In this document: positions 1-8,218 of the stretch, piece by piece
How the letters are laid out: every line of letters begins with the position of its first letter
Numbering within the stretch: the first letter of the stretch is position 1
Source of the DNA: Cohnella sp. AR92
GTDB taxonomy: Bacteria; Bacillota; Bacilli; Paenibacillales; Paenibacillaceae
Reading direction: 5' to 3'
DNA: 64,000 nucleotides
Assembly: GCF_003990975.1 (NCBI RefSeq)
Contig: NZ_RZJR01000003.1
Span: 124,001 to 188,000 of the forward strand
Program-made: the position numbers and the translations under genes
Notes under the pieces: generated by a model
Databases searched by the model: none
What the model saw: the letters and a program-made list of their open reading frames with translations, nothing else
What the model was told of the DNA's origin: nothing

Positions 1-27
1 TTGCGCAAGCAGGGAGGGTTCGCCTGA
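1..27 (+). CDS. C-terminal end of an upstream gene, probably the partner sugar permease (partial)
   Basis: Only the last eight codons (LRKQGGFA) and a TGA stop are visible in the frame that ends at 25-27. The stop overlaps the ATG of the next gene (TGATG), the usual translational coupling of two ABC permease genes. Because the next gene is a MalG/AglG-type permease, the missing gene is probably the MalF/AglF-type partner, but eight residues cannot prove it. Confidence 0.4.
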   Translation: MRKQGGFA

Positions 28-1142
28 TGCCAAGAAGCGGGAGAAGAGAGGGACGGAGACGCGGCCGCAGAGGTTCCAAGACGGTCGTCAATCTTGTGCT
101 GGGGATCATCTGCTTGCTGTGGCTTATCCCGACGCTAGGCTTGTTCGTATCGTCCTTCCGGCCGGCGACCGAGATTCTGAAGACGGGCTGGTGGACGATC
201 TTCCCGCACCAGGAATACGCGGCGAAGGACCGGATCCAGCTGCCGAAGGACACCGATCTCCGGCAGCCGATCGAAGTGAACGGGAAGGCGTATACGGATG
301 ACCAGCTGCGCTCGGGGGTGAAGGCCCCGGACGGCTCCGAGCTGATCTGGGAGAATCGCCGGGCGCGCACGATCGACGTTCGCGAACTGGGATGGCGGAT
401 GGATACGAATTATACCTTGGATAACTACGCCAGCGTGCTGACCGGCAAGGAATACGAGATCCCGAAGCCGGACGGGACCGTCTCGAAGGAGAGAGGAAGC
501 AACCTGAACCGGGCGTTCCTGAACACGATGACGGTGGCGATCCCGTCGACGATCATTCCGATCCTGATTGCGACGTTCGCCGCCTATGCTTTCGCGTGGA
601 TGCGGTTCCCGCTGCGCAAGACGCTGTTCGTCATCGTCATCATGCTGCTGGTCGTGCCGCTGCAGGTGGCGCTTATCCCGATCCTGAAGGATTACACCTC
701 GCTCGGGCTGAACGGCACGTTCCTCGGCGTCTGGATCGCGCATGCCGGCTTCGGTCTGCCGCTGGCGACTTACTTCATGTACTCCTACATCAGCCAGTTG
801 CCGAAGGATCTGTTCGAATCGGCGTTCATGGACGGAGCGTCGAACTTCACGATCTTCACCAAGCTCATCCTTCCGCTCGCCGTTCCTTCGATTGCGTCGA
901 TCAGTATTTTCCAATTCCTGTGGGTGTGGAACGATTACCTCGTCTCGCTTGTCTTCATCGGAAGCCAGCCGGACGTGCAGGTGCTCTCGATGCGGATCGC
1001 GAATCTGGTCGGCTCGAGGGGGAACGACTGGCATCTGCTGACGGCGGCGGCCTTCGTCTCGATGCTTATGCCGTTGGCCGTGTTCTTCAGCCTGCAGCGC
1101 TATTTCGTCCGCGGGCTGCTGGGCGGGTCGGTGAAGGGGTAA
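27..1142 (+). CDS. Carbohydrate ABC transporter permease, AglG/MalG type with extracytoplasmic insertion
   Basis: This is an inner-membrane subunit of a CUT1-family sugar importer. The EAA loop that docks on the ATPase is visible near residue 264 (ESAFMDGAS, followed by a LILPLAVPS stretch). At 371 residues it is longer than the usual 275-300; the excess is a hydrophilic segment of roughly 95 residues (about residues 55-150) between the first and second membrane helices, as in alpha-glucoside permeases of the AglG/GgtD group. The start overlaps the stop of the preceding gene, so both belong to one operon. No ATPase is visible, which fits the shared MsmX-type ATPase of Bacillota. The substrate cannot be read from the sequence; an alpha-glucoside is a guess. 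Confidence 0.85.
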   Translation: MPRSGRREGRRRGRRGSKTVVNLVLGIICLLWLIPTLGLFVSSFRPATEILKTGWWTIFPHQEYAAKDRIQLPKDTDLRQPIEVNGKAYTDDQLRSGVKAPDGSELIWENRRARTIDVRELGWRMDTNYTLDNYASVLTGKEYEIPKPDGTVSKERGSNLNRAFLNTMTVAIPSTIIPILIATFAAYAFAWMRFPLRKTLFVIVIMLLVVPLQVALIPILKDYTSLGLNGTFLGVWIAHAGFGLPLATYFMYSYISQLPKDLFESAFMDGASNFTIFTKLILPLAVPSIASISIFQFLWVWNDYLVSLVFIGSQPDVQVLSMRIANLVGSRGNDWHLLTAAAFVSMLMPLAVFFSLQRYFVRGLLGGSVKG

Positions 1143-1159
1143 CGCCTTTGGGAAAGCCG

Positions 1160-1198
1160 GAGCATTCCGCGAGACGGAATGCTCTTTGCTGTTTGCGG
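1160..1198 (+). terminator. Intrinsic terminator after the sugar permease
   Basis: A perfect 10-bp stem (GAGCATTCCG at 1160-1169, CGGAATGCTC at 1175-1184) with a 5-nt loop is followed by TTTGCTGTTT. It lies 18 bp after the permease stop. Confidence 0.8.
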
Positions 1199-1428
1199 TT
1201 TCCGCTTTGCGGATTTACTCTAACGGAAACTTGATGATGCATCAAACTGAATGCGTTGGCTATAGGCGAAAAGATGGTACGGTGTGCAACAAATCGGCGG
1301 TAATGGCGGGGCAGGCGCGAGAGTATGGTACAAGGTGCGACCTCCTGAGATAGATTACATCTGATATCCCTCCGGAGGCTGGCGAACAATAAGAAAACCA
1401 GAGGGCAAAAATACTTTTAAATACCCCC
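1199..1428. other. Intergenic stretch without a gene
   Basis: Together with the terminator and the mhqR promoter this belongs to a 372-bp gap. It holds one copy of the TCTAACGGAA core (1219-1228) that recurs four times in the repeat island at 15051-15237. I see no open reading frame with a ribosome binding site and no recognisable RNA motif here. Confidence 0.5.
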
Positions 1429-1457
1429 TTGCGCTTTTCCGGAATCGGGTGTATATT
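1429..1457 (+). promoter_or_regulatory. Sigma-A promoter of mhqR
   Basis: TTGCGC (1429-1434) and TATATT (1452-1457) are separated by exactly 17 bp. The MhqR-type palindrome begins 2 bp after the -10 box, so bound repressor would cover the start of transcription. Confidence 0.75.
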
Positions 1458-1458
1458 T

Positions 1459-1489
1459 ATCTCAGATCCAAGATAATTAAATTTAAGAC
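1459..1489 (+). promoter_or_regulatory. Predicted MhqR operator (autoregulation), two adjacent sites
   Basis: Site one (1459-1474) reads ATCTCAGATCCAAGAT, with ATCT/AGAT ends and 6 of 8 symmetric positions. Site two (1474-1489) contains TTAAATTTAAGA, identical over 12 bases to the core of the perfect palindrome found in front of mhqO at 1972-1987. The shared ATCT-N8-AGAT frame and the position over the transcription start support an autoregulatory operator. Confidence 0.6.
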
Positions 1490-1514
1490 AACGACGAAAG
1501 CGAGGTGACGAAGG

Positions 1515-1949
1515 ATGAATGAACAGGAAGCGTCATTGAAGTTGTTCGTGGTCCTGTCCAAAGCGTACAAATCGATTATGGACAGCGCGGTGAAGGATAT
1601 GAAGAAACACGGTCTGTCGGCGACGGAATTCACGGTGATGGAGCTATTGTTCCACAAAGGCCGATTCCCACTCCAGCAGATCGGGGATAAAATACTGGTG
1701 ACCAGCGGAAGCATCACGTACAACATCGACAAGCTGGAGAACAGAGGGCTGCTGCGAAGAGTGCCAAGCCCGGAGGATCGTCGAGTCACCTACGCGGAGA
1801 TCACGGAAGAAGGGACGCGGTTGTTCGAGCAAGTGTTCCCGAGTCACGCGGAAGCCATCGACCAGTTGATGAGCGGCATCTCGCTGGAAGAGAAGAAACA
1901 GGCCATCGACCTGCTTAAGAAGCTCGGCCTGAAGGCGCAGATGGGATAG
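1515..1949 (+). CDS. mhqR: MarR-family transcriptional repressor, MhqR-like
   Basis: A 144-residue winged-helix regulator of the MarR family: a helical dimerisation segment, then the DNA-binding wing around residues 35-100 (LSATEFTVMELLFHKG, ITYNIDKLENRGLLRR, SPEDRRVTYAEIT). In Bacillus, MhqR represses genes that detoxify quinones and other electrophiles; here the following two genes are exactly the MhqO- and MhqD-type members of that regulon. An operator-like palindrome sits at its own promoter and another in front of mhqO. The ATG at 1515 follows a GAGGTG ribosome binding site by 7 bp. The assignment to MhqR rests on context and family, not on a diagnostic residue. Confidence 0.85.
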   Translation: MNEQEASLKLFVVLSKAYKSIMDSAVKDMKKHGLSATEFTVMELLFHKGRFPLQQIGDKILVTSGSITYNIDKLENRGLLRRVPSPEDRRVTYAEITEEGTRLFEQVFPSHAEAIDQLMSGISLEEKKQAIDLLKKLGLKAQMG

Positions 1950-1971
1950 CGTCGCGCTTTTCAGCCCTAAA

Positions 1972-1987
1972 ATCTTAAATTTAAGAT
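1972..1987 (+). promoter_or_regulatory. Predicted MhqR operator in front of mhqO
   Basis: ATCTTAAATTTAAGAT is a perfect 16-bp palindrome. A possible -10 box TAAAAT (1968-1973) overlaps its left end. It shares the ATCT/AGAT ends and the TTAAATTTAAGA core with the sites upstream of mhqR. No good -35 box is visible, so the exact start of transcription is uncertain. Confidence 0.65.
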
Positions 1988-2041
1988 AAAATTCCTAAAC
2001 AAACCAAAAAAACCAAAATAAATTAACGGAGGCGTTCCAAA

Positions 2042-2992
2042 ATGAACAAGCAAACCGCAGGTATCCACCACATTACTTCTTTCGTAAGAGACCCGCAGGA
2101 AAACGTCGATTTCTACTCCGGCATCCTTGGCCTGAGAATGGTTAAGAAGACGATCAACTTCGACGCGCCGGAAGTGTACCACCTGTACTTCGGCAATGAG
2201 ATGGGCAGCCCGGGCACCGCGATGACGTTCTTCCCTTCGCCGGGATCCCGCGTCGGCCATGTCGGCGGCGGGCAAGTCGGCTACACCTCGTTCGCGATTC
2301 CGGTCGGCACGTTCTCCTTCTGGGAAGAACGCCTCGCCAAGTTCGGCGTAGAGACGACCAAGAACGAACGCTTCGGCGAGACGTTCCTGCAATTCAAGGA
2401 CCGCGACGGCTTGCAGCTTGAAATCGTTGAACGCGCGGAAGGCAAGGCGAGCGAGTGGTCGTTCGGCGGCGTGCCGGCCGAGAAGGCCATCAAGGGCTTC
2501 GCGGGAGCTCAGCTCTACAGCGTGAATTCCGAGAAGACCATGCACACGCTGGAGAGCGTGCTCGGCCTTGAGAAGGTCGGCGAAGAGAACGGCCTGGTTC
2601 GCTTCCGGTCTTCGGGAGACATCGGCAACGTGATCGACGTGAACGCCGTCTCGATGGGCTGGGGCGCCGGCGGCGCCGGAACGGTGCACCATATCGCCTG
2701 GAGAGCGAAGAACGACGAAGACCACAAGAACTGGAGAGTTCATGTCGAAGGGAGCGGCTTCCACCCGACTCCGATCGTCGATCGCCAATACTTCAACGCG
2801 CTGTACTTCCGCGAGCAAGGCGGCATCCTGTTCGAAATCGCGACCGATACTCCCGGATTCGATAACGACGAGCCGTTCGAGCATCTGGGCGAGAAGCTCC
2901 AGCTTCCGGCTTGGTACGAGAAGCATCGCCAATTGATCGAAGACAACCTGATTCCGATCGAGGTTCGCGTCCTGAAGGAGGATCTCCAATGA
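2042..2992 (+). CDS. mhqO: Ring-cleaving dioxygenase of the glyoxalase (VOC) superfamily, MhqO-like
   Basis: A 316-residue protein with two vicinal-oxygen-chelate modules. The first starts at GIHHITSFVRDPQENVDFY, the second contains VHHIAWRAKN near residue 220 and the late FEIATD, which supply the His/Glu metal ligands of the fold. MhqO of Bacillus is an extradiol-type hydroquinone dioxygenase induced by 2-methylhydroquinone and repressed by MhqR. The ATG at 2042 follows GGAGG (2028-2032) by 9 bp. It overlaps mhqD by 4 bp, so the two are translated together. Substrate specificity cannot be read from the sequence. Confidence 0.87.
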   Translation: MNKQTAGIHHITSFVRDPQENVDFYSGILGLRMVKKTINFDAPEVYHLYFGNEMGSPGTAMTFFPSPGSRVGHVGGGQVGYTSFAIPVGTFSFWEERLAKFGVETTKNERFGETFLQFKDRDGLQLEIVERAEGKASEWSFGGVPAEKAIKGFAGAQLYSVNSEKTMHTLESVLGLEKVGEENGLVRFRSSGDIGNVIDVNAVSMGWGAGGAGTVHHIAWRAKNDEDHKNWRVHVEGSGFHPTPIVDRQYFNALYFREQGGILFEIATDTPGFDNDEPFEHLGEKLQLPAWYEKHRQLIEDNLIPIEVRVLKEDLQ

Positions 2993-3606
2993 GCATGAAG
3001 CATATTTTCCAACCGGGAGCGACTCCCGATTCCCCAACGCTAGTGCTCTTCCACGGAACCGGAGGAACGGAGAGGGATCTCCTTCCTCTGGCCGGGAGGA
3101 TCGATCCGTCCGCGGCTATCCTGTCGGTGCGCGGCAACGTTCTGGAGAACGGCATGCCAAGGTTCTTCCGCCGCTTGGCGGAAGGGGTATTCGATGAAGA
3201 GGATCTGGTCTTCCGCACGAAGGAGACTTACGATTTCCTGACGGCGGCTGCCGAAGAATATAAGCTGGACCGCAGCAAGTTCGTGGCGATCGGCTATTCG
3301 AACGGAGCTAACATCGCGGGAAGCTTGTTGTTCCACTATAAGGATGCGTTCGACAAGGCGATCCTTCATCATCCGATGGTGCCGATGCGAGGGTTGAAGC
3401 TGCCCGATCTAGCCGGAACGGCGATCTTCATCGGAGCCGGGACGAACGATCCGATCTGCGCGCCGCAAGAGACGGAAGAACTGAGCGGCCTTCTGGCGGA
3501 AGCGGGGGCAAGCGTCAAGGTCCATTGGGAACATTACGGCCATCAGTTGACAAGCTCGGAGGTCCTGGCAGCGGCAAACTGGTATCAAACGGAGGGCAAA
3601 GCCTAA
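2989..3606 (+). CDS. mhqD: Alpha/beta hydrolase (carboxylesterase/phospholipase family), MhqD-like
   Basis: A 205-residue serine hydrolase: oxyanion motif HGTGG near residue 22, nucleophile elbow GYSNG with Ser about residue 104, acid loop GTNDPICAP and late catalytic His in YGHQLT. Length and motifs match the MhqD/YodD-type carboxylesterases of the MhqR regulon. I chose the ATG at 2989, not an in-frame ATG at 2911 deep inside mhqO, because AAGGAGG lies at 2975-2981 and the ATGA overlap with the mhqO stop is a classical coupling site. It probably hydrolyses ester products formed during quinone breakdown; the exact reaction is unknown. Confidence 0.87.
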   Translation: MSMKHIFQPGATPDSPTLVLFHGTGGTERDLLPLAGRIDPSAAILSVRGNVLENGMPRFFRRLAEGVFDEEDLVFRTKETYDFLTAAAEEYKLDRSKFVAIGYSNGANIAGSLLFHYKDAFDKAILHHPMVPMRGLKLPDLAGTAIFIGAGTNDPICAPQETEELSGLLAEAGASVKVHWEHYGHQLTSSEVLAAANWYQTEGKA

Positions 3607-3623
3607 CCCGTCATAAACCTATC

Positions 3624-3670
3624 AAGGCTGGTTGGAAGGTCGCTCGGCGGCCCTCCGATCAGCCTTTGTT
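3624..3670 (+). terminator. Hairpin between convergent mhqD and uracil permease
   Basis: AAGGCTG (3624-3630) pairs with CAGCCTT (3660-3666), with further partial pairing inside (GGA/TCC, GG/CC), followed by TGTT. It overlaps the end of the convergent permease gene. The T-tract is weak, so efficiency is doubtful. Confidence 0.5.
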
Positions 3671-4957
3671 CCGTTCCGGTTCCATTTCGTTCGACCAGCG
3701 CAGCACTTCGAACAACTTGAAGAGAAGGCTCATGACGATGGCGACCACGGTGGCCAGCGCCATGCCGGATAACGAGAAATCCCCCGCGGTAATCCTCGTT
3801 CCGCTAAGGCCTGCCGCAAGCACGATGGTCGTCAGATAGAGATTCATCGGCCTGCTGTAATCCACCCGAGATTCCACGAGCATCCGGAATCCCGAAGCGG
3901 CAATGACTCCGAACAACAGCAAGGACACTCCCCCCATGACCGGTACGGGAATATTCGCAATCAAGGCCGAGAACTTGCCGAGGAACGAGAGCAGGATGGC
4001 AATCACGGCAGCACCTCCGATAACGAAGGTGGAGTACACTCGCGTAATGGCGAGCACGCCGATATTCTCCCCATAAGTCGTATTGGGCGTCGAACCCACG
4101 AATCCCGAGATCAGGGTGGAAAGCCCATTGCCGAGCATAGATCGATGAAGGCCGGGATCCTTGGACAGGTCTTTGCCGACGATGTTGCCGGTGACGATCA
4201 GATGCCCGATATGCTCGACGATGACCACAAGCGCCGCAGGGACGATGGTCAGAATGGCGGTCCAATCCAGAATCGGGAAGGTGAAGTCGGGGGAGGAGAA
4301 CCAAGGGCTGTCCGAAACGACATCAAACTTGGCGATGCCCATGATAGCGGCCAGCGCGTAGCCGGAGATAATTCCGATCAGAATGGGAATGATGCCGAGG
4401 AAGCCGCGCAGGAGAACGGAGCCGAGAATGGTGACCAGCAGCGTCACGATCGACAGAACAATCGTCTCCGCGTCGGGCTTCCAATCGGCCGCTCCACCGG
4501 AGGTCCATCCGGCCATGCCGGCGGCGGTAGGGATGAGTTCAAGCCCTATAATGGACACAATCGCGCCCATCGCCGCCGGGGGGAAGACGACATAGATCCA
4601 ACGGGTACCGGCAGCCTGGATGATCAGGGCGATAACGGTAAAAATAACGCCGGCCGCGATGAAGCCCCCGAGAGCCGCGGCGTATCCGTCGCCGGTAGCG
4701 GAATGGGCGCCTATAACCGCACCGGCCGGCGCGATAAAGGCGAAGCTGGAGCCGAGATACGCGGGGATGCCTCCTCGGCAGATCAGAATATACAGAAGCG
4801 TTCCGATTCCGTTCATCAGAAGGCAAACCGAAGGGTCGACTCCCAGATAGTTGGGAACGAGCACCGTGGAACCGAACATCGCGAACAGATGCTGCAGGCT
4901 GAGCATAAAGCTTTGTCCAAGCGGCGGAACTTCGCGAATTCCGATTGCTTTTTTCAT
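3659..4957 (-). CDS. uraA: Uracil/xanthine permease, NCS2 family
   Basis: A 432-residue membrane protein with the 14-segment NCS2 fold. The diagnostic parts are the substrate-site Glu in VVIVEHIGHL (about residue 240) and the family signature around GSTPNTTYGENIGVLAITRVYS in the following helix. It is closest in pattern to UraA/PyrP proton-uracil symporters rather than purine permeases, but the split within NCS2 is not certain from motifs alone. It is convergent to mhqD and divergent from the nitroreductase. No PyrR-type leader, terminator/antiterminator pair or purine riboswitch was recognised in the short upstream region. Confidence 0.85.
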   Translation of the reverse strand: MKKAIGIREVPPLGQSFMLSLQHLFAMFGSTVLVPNYLGVDPSVCLLMNGIGTLLYILICRGGIPAYLGSSFAFIAPAGAVIGAHSATGDGYAAALGGFIAAGVIFTVIALIIQAAGTRWIYVVFPPAAMGAIVSIIGLELIPTAAGMAGWTSGGAADWKPDAETIVLSIVTLLVTILGSVLLRGFLGIIPILIGIISGYALAAIMGIAKFDVVSDSPWFSSPDFTFPILDWTAILTIVPAALVVIVEHIGHLIVTGNIVGKDLSKDPGLHRSMLGNGLSTLISGFVGSTPNTTYGENIGVLAITRVYSTFVIGGAAVIAILLSFLGKFSALIANIPVPVMGGVSLLLFGVIAASGFRMLVESRVDYSRPMNLYLTTIVLAAGLSGTRITAGDFSLSGMALATVVAIVMSLLFKLFEVLRWSNEMEPERNKG

Positions 4958-5002
4958 TCGATGAGCAAGCCTCCGTCAATGACAGTTCTTGGATAAGAAG
5001 TC

Positions 5003-5031
5003 TTGACAAAGATAGGGGGCGCGTATACAAT
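5003..5031 (+). promoter_or_regulatory. Strong sigma-A promoter of the nitroreductase gene
   Basis: TTGACA (5003-5008) and TACAAT (5026-5031) are spaced by 17 bp, one mismatch from the full consensus. The start of transcription would fall near 5038, about 67 nt before the chosen start codon. No MhqR-like palindrome is present here, so this gene is probably not under the same repressor. Confidence 0.8.
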
Positions 5032-5104
5032 GCAACCTGAATCAAAGGCTACATACGATAGAACGTTACGAGCAAGGCCGAATAGATAGATGAGGGAGAA
5101 ATGC

Positions 5105-5596
5105 ATGACGATGAATACGATCGAAGCCATCAAGACGCGCCGCAACATCAAGCAATTCAAGGCGGACCCAATCGATAAGAGCAAGGTCATCTCCTGGCTG
5201 GAGGCGGCGACGTTCTCTCCGAATCACCGGATGACCGAACCGTGGAGAATCACGTTCGTCGGCCCCGAGACGCGAGCCAAGCTGAACCACAAGACCGACT
5301 TCGGCGGAGCTCCGCTCGTCCTTCTGCTAACCTCCCAAGGTTCGGCCATGCCGATCGAGCAGGAGGAGAACGCCTACGCGACCGCTTGCTTCGCGCAGAG
5401 CTTCATGCTTGCCGCCCACAGCGAAGGAGCCGGCACGTTCTGGTCCTCCATGGCGGCGGCGCCGCGCATGAGAGAGATTCTGGGGGTTCCGGAAGCCGAG
5501 GTCGTCATCGGGATTTTCGGAGTCGGCTATCCGCAGGAAGTGCCGCCGGCGAAGGATCGGATCTCCATCGAGTCCAAGCTTACCGAGCTGCCGTAA
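5105..5596 (+). CDS. Nitroreductase-family FMN oxidoreductase
   Basis: A 163-residue protein of the nitroreductase fold, beginning with IEAIKTRRNIKQFKADPI, the phosphate-binding RR(N/S)I segment of the FMN site, and ending with an IGIFGVGYPQE strand typical of the family. Such enzymes reduce nitroaromatics, quinones or related electrophiles with NAD(P)H. I prefer the ATG at 5105 over that at 5090 because GGGAG (5094-5098) lies 6 bp before 5105 and inside the longer version. MhqN of the Bacillus MhqR regulon belongs to this family, so the neighbourhood fits, although this gene has its own promoter and is separated from mhqD by the permease. Confidence 0.85.
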   Translation: MTMNTIEAIKTRRNIKQFKADPIDKSKVISWLEAATFSPNHRMTEPWRITFVGPETRAKLNHKTDFGGAPLVLLLTSQGSAMPIEQEENAYATACFAQSFMLAAHSEGAGTFWSSMAAAPRMREILGVPEAEVVIGIFGVGYPQEVPPAKDRISIESKLTELP

Positions 5597-5742
5597 CTTC
5601 CTAAGTCATTGCAAGCCATTGGATCGGAAGAGCCCTCTACCGCCCCTTTCCTCATAAGGATCGCTTAAACGCCGTCCTTATGCTAGGATTGGGGTTGGTG
5701 TCTATTCGCCGCCATCCTTACGAGAGACGAGGTTTCCCCGGC

Positions 5743-7203
5743 ATGTCATTGTCGTCCATTACGCAGAATATTTATACGATTATTACGCTCATCAACCTGG
5801 TTCTCGCGATAAGCGTTATCTTCATCGAACGCCGCAATGTCGGAGTGACTTGGGCGTGGCTGATGGTCTTCCTGTTTTTCCCTGTAGGCGGCTTTATTAT
5901 TTACCTGATCTTCGGGCAGAACCTGAGCCGATTGAAGATCTATAAGGATAAGAAGTGGGCCCGCGAGCTGCATCGGGAGCTGACGAACCACCAGATGCAG
6001 GAATTCCGCAGTCATAACATCGAGTACAACGATCCTTCCATGGCCCGGTACGAGGATCTGATCTTCATGAATCTGGCGAGCGCGAAGGCGCTGTATACCC
6101 AGGACAATTCGGTGAGGGTGTTCAAGGACGGAACGGAGAAGTTCGATGCCCTGTTCGAGGACATTCGGAGCGCGAAGACGCACATCCATCTGATGTATTA
6201 CATCGTCAACGACGACGAGATCGGCCGAAGCCTGCTGGAGCTGCTGAAGTCGAAGGCGGAGCAGGGGCTTGAGGTTCGATTCCTTTACGATCCGATCGGC
6301 AGCCACCGGCTGTCCGGCCGCTTCTTCCAGCCGTTACTGGAAGCGGGAGGACAGGTGGCGGCATTCTTCCCGTCGAAGGTGCCTTACTTGAACTTCCGGG
6401 TGAACTACCGCAACCATCGCAAGCTTGCGATCATCGACGGACAGATCGGCTACATCGGCGGCATCAACGTCGGAGACGAGTATCTGGGGCGGGTACGAAA
6501 ATTCGGCTATTGGCGGGATACGCATCTAAGGATGACGGGGACGTCGGTTCGGCTGATGCAGAGGAATTTTATCCGGGACTGGAATACGGCCTCCAAACGG
6601 CAGATGATCGAGACCGAGTTCTTCCTTCCGGTCGTCCGCGACGAAGACAAGGGACGGGTCGGCGTGCAGATCGTTGCCAGCGGTCCCGATCAGAGATATG
6701 AGCACATTCGGAACGCGTATATCAAGATGATTCATCGGGCCCGGGAGAGCGTGTGGATTCAGACGCCCTATTTCGTGCCCGACGAGAGCTTGCTGAATGC
6801 GATTCAGACCGCGGCTTTGTCCGGAGTCAACGTCAAGATGATCATTCCCGCCATTCCGGATCACCAGATGGTCTACTGGGCGACTCATTCCTATGTGGGC
6901 GATCTGCTTCCGCTCGGAGTGGAGTGCTACATGTACGAGAACGGCTTCCTGCATGCGAAGACGCTCATCATCGACGGCAAGGTCGCTTCGGTCGGCACCG
7001 CCAACTTCGATATCCGCAGCTTCAAACTGAACTTCGAGATCAATGCGTTCCTCTACGACCAGGAGATTGTCCGCGAGCTGCAGCAGAACTTCCTGAACGA
7101 TATCGAGCGCTCCAAGCTCTGGACGTACGAAGCGTACTTGAAGCGGCCTCGCATGCACAAGCTTCGCGAGTCGGTCACCCGACTGCTGTCTCCGATTCTA
7201 TAA
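5743..7203 (+). CDS. cls: Cardiolipin synthase, phospholipase D superfamily
   Basis: This enzyme condenses two phosphatidylglycerols into cardiolipin at the membrane. It has two N-terminal membrane helices (ITLINLVLAISVIFI and WAWLMVFLFFPVGGFIIYLIFG) and two HKD catalytic motifs: HRKLAIID at about residue 225 and HAKTLIID at about residue 404. From the ATG at 5743 it is 486 residues, the normal family length; an in-frame ATG at 5680 would add 21 residues in unlikely composition. A weak GAGG lies 10 bp upstream. Its stop overlaps the end of the convergent aldo/keto reductase by 6 bp, with no terminator between them. Confidence 0.9.
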   Translation: MSLSSITQNIYTIITLINLVLAISVIFIERRNVGVTWAWLMVFLFFPVGGFIIYLIFGQNLSRLKIYKDKKWARELHRELTNHQMQEFRSHNIEYNDPSMARYEDLIFMNLASAKALYTQDNSVRVFKDGTEKFDALFEDIRSAKTHIHLMYYIVNDDEIGRSLLELLKSKAEQGLEVRFLYDPIGSHRLSGRFFQPLLEAGGQVAAFFPSKVPYLNFRVNYRNHRKLAIIDGQIGYIGGINVGDEYLGRVRKFGYWRDTHLRMTGTSVRLMQRNFIRDWNTASKRQMIETEFFLPVVRDEDKGRVGVQIVASGPDQRYEHIRNAYIKMIHRARESVWIQTPYFVPDESLLNAIQTAALSGVNVKMIIPAIPDHQMVYWATHSYVGDLLPLGVECYMYENGFLHAKTLIIDGKVASVGTANFDIRSFKLNFEINAFLYDQEIVRELQQNFLNDIERSKLWTYEAYLKRPRMHKLRESVTRLLSPIL

Positions 7204-8166
7204 GCGATAGCTGGCGAATGGCTCGCCGTGCCGGTATGCACGGGTGGCTTCATTCAACTGCTCGAGCACGGCCGGATCCAGAGAAATCTCGGCGCTACGA
7301 GCATTCTCCTTCAGCTGCTCGGCCGAAGTGGCTCCGACGATGACCGTGGCGACGGCCGGCTGCTCGATCAGCCAACGAATGGAGAGAACGCCGGGGGCGA
7401 TTCCGGCTTGCGCGGCGCTCTCTTCTACCCTGCGTCCGAGAGCAAGCCGATCTTCGCTGAAGAAGCGGTTGAAGCTCGGATCGGAGACCGCTCGGGAGCC
7501 GGCCGGAGCGCGGTCCGAATTGTACTTGCCGGTCAGAATGCCGCCAGCGAGCGGGAAGTAGGGGATGATTCCGATTCCTTGATCGAGCGACATCGGCACC
7601 AGCTCCTGCTCGGGCGTTCGGTCCGCCAGCGAATAGCTGACCTGAGTGGAGACGAACCGGTTCAGCCCCAGCCGATCGCTGATTCCGAGCGCCTTCATCA
7701 GCTCCCACGCGGCATAATTGGAAGCTCCTATGTAGCGAACCTTGCCGGCTCGGACCATATCGTCCAGAGCTCTTAGAGTCTCCTCCAGAGGCGTGTGCGG
7801 ATCGAACGTATGGATCTGATAGAGATCGACGTGGTCGGTCTTCAGCCTCTTTAAACTGTCTTCCAGCTGCCGCTGCAGATGATAGCGGGACGATCCCCGA
7901 TCGTTCGGACCGGAGCCGAAGACAAGCCCCGCTTTGGTGGCCAGCACGACCTCGTGCCGGATCCCTTCCAGCGCTTCCCCGATGATCGTCTCGGAGGCCG
8001 TGCCTGCATAGATATTGGCCGTATCGATAAAGTTGATTCCCCGTTCGACGGCCTCGCGAACGATCCGGACGGATTCGTTCCGGTCGGCTCGCTTGCCGAA
8101 CGAGTTCGTTCCGAGTCCGAGCTCCGATACTTTGAGTCCGCTTCGTCCAAGATTCCGGTATCGCAT
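7198..8166 (-). CDS. Aldo/keto reductase (potassium-channel beta-subunit-like family)
   Basis: A 322-residue NADPH-dependent carbonyl reductase of the TIM-barrel AKR superfamily. The catalytic tetrad is visible as Asp and Tyr in FIDTANIYA, Lys in LATKAG and His in YQIHTFD. The C-terminal part (STQVSYSLADRTPEQELVP, then VIVGATSAEQLKENA) is the NADP-binding region of the AKR5/AKR11-like bacterial enzymes. The ATG at 8166 follows GGGGAGAT. The natural substrate is unknown; general aldehyde or methylglyoxal detoxification is plausible given the electrophile-response genes nearby. Confidence 0.88.
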   Translation of the reverse strand: MRYRNLGRSGLKVSELGLGTNSFGKRADRNESVRIVREAVERGINFIDTANIYAGTASETIIGEALEGIRHEVVLATKAGLVFGSGPNDRGSSRYHLQRQLEDSLKRLKTDHVDLYQIHTFDPHTPLEETLRALDDMVRAGKVRYIGASNYAAWELMKALGISDRLGLNRFVSTQVSYSLADRTPEQELVPMSLDQGIGIIPYFPLAGGILTGKYNSDRAPAGSRAVSDPSFNRFFSEDRLALGRRVEESAAQAGIAPGVLSIRWLIEQPAVATVIVGATSAEQLKENARSAEISLDPAVLEQLNEATRAYRHGEPFASYRL

Positions 8167-8204
8167 GTTTGATCTCCCCTTCTATCCTGTCTGGTCATAT
8201 CCCC

Positions 8205-8213
8205 ACTATAGCA
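8205..8213 (-). promoter_or_regulatory. Possible extended -10 promoter of the aldo/keto reductase
   Basis: Read on the minus strand, TGCTATAGT directly after the terminator hairpin is an extended -10 element (TGnTATAGT). The -35 position falls inside the hairpin and does not match the consensus, so the promoter would depend on the extended -10. Confidence 0.4.
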
Positions 8214-8218
8214 TAACA

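Noticed and set aside
4958..5002. A PyrR-type attenuator before the uracil permease
   Set aside because: The upstream minus-strand region has no terminator/antiterminator pair and no PyrR-binding loop that I can recognise.
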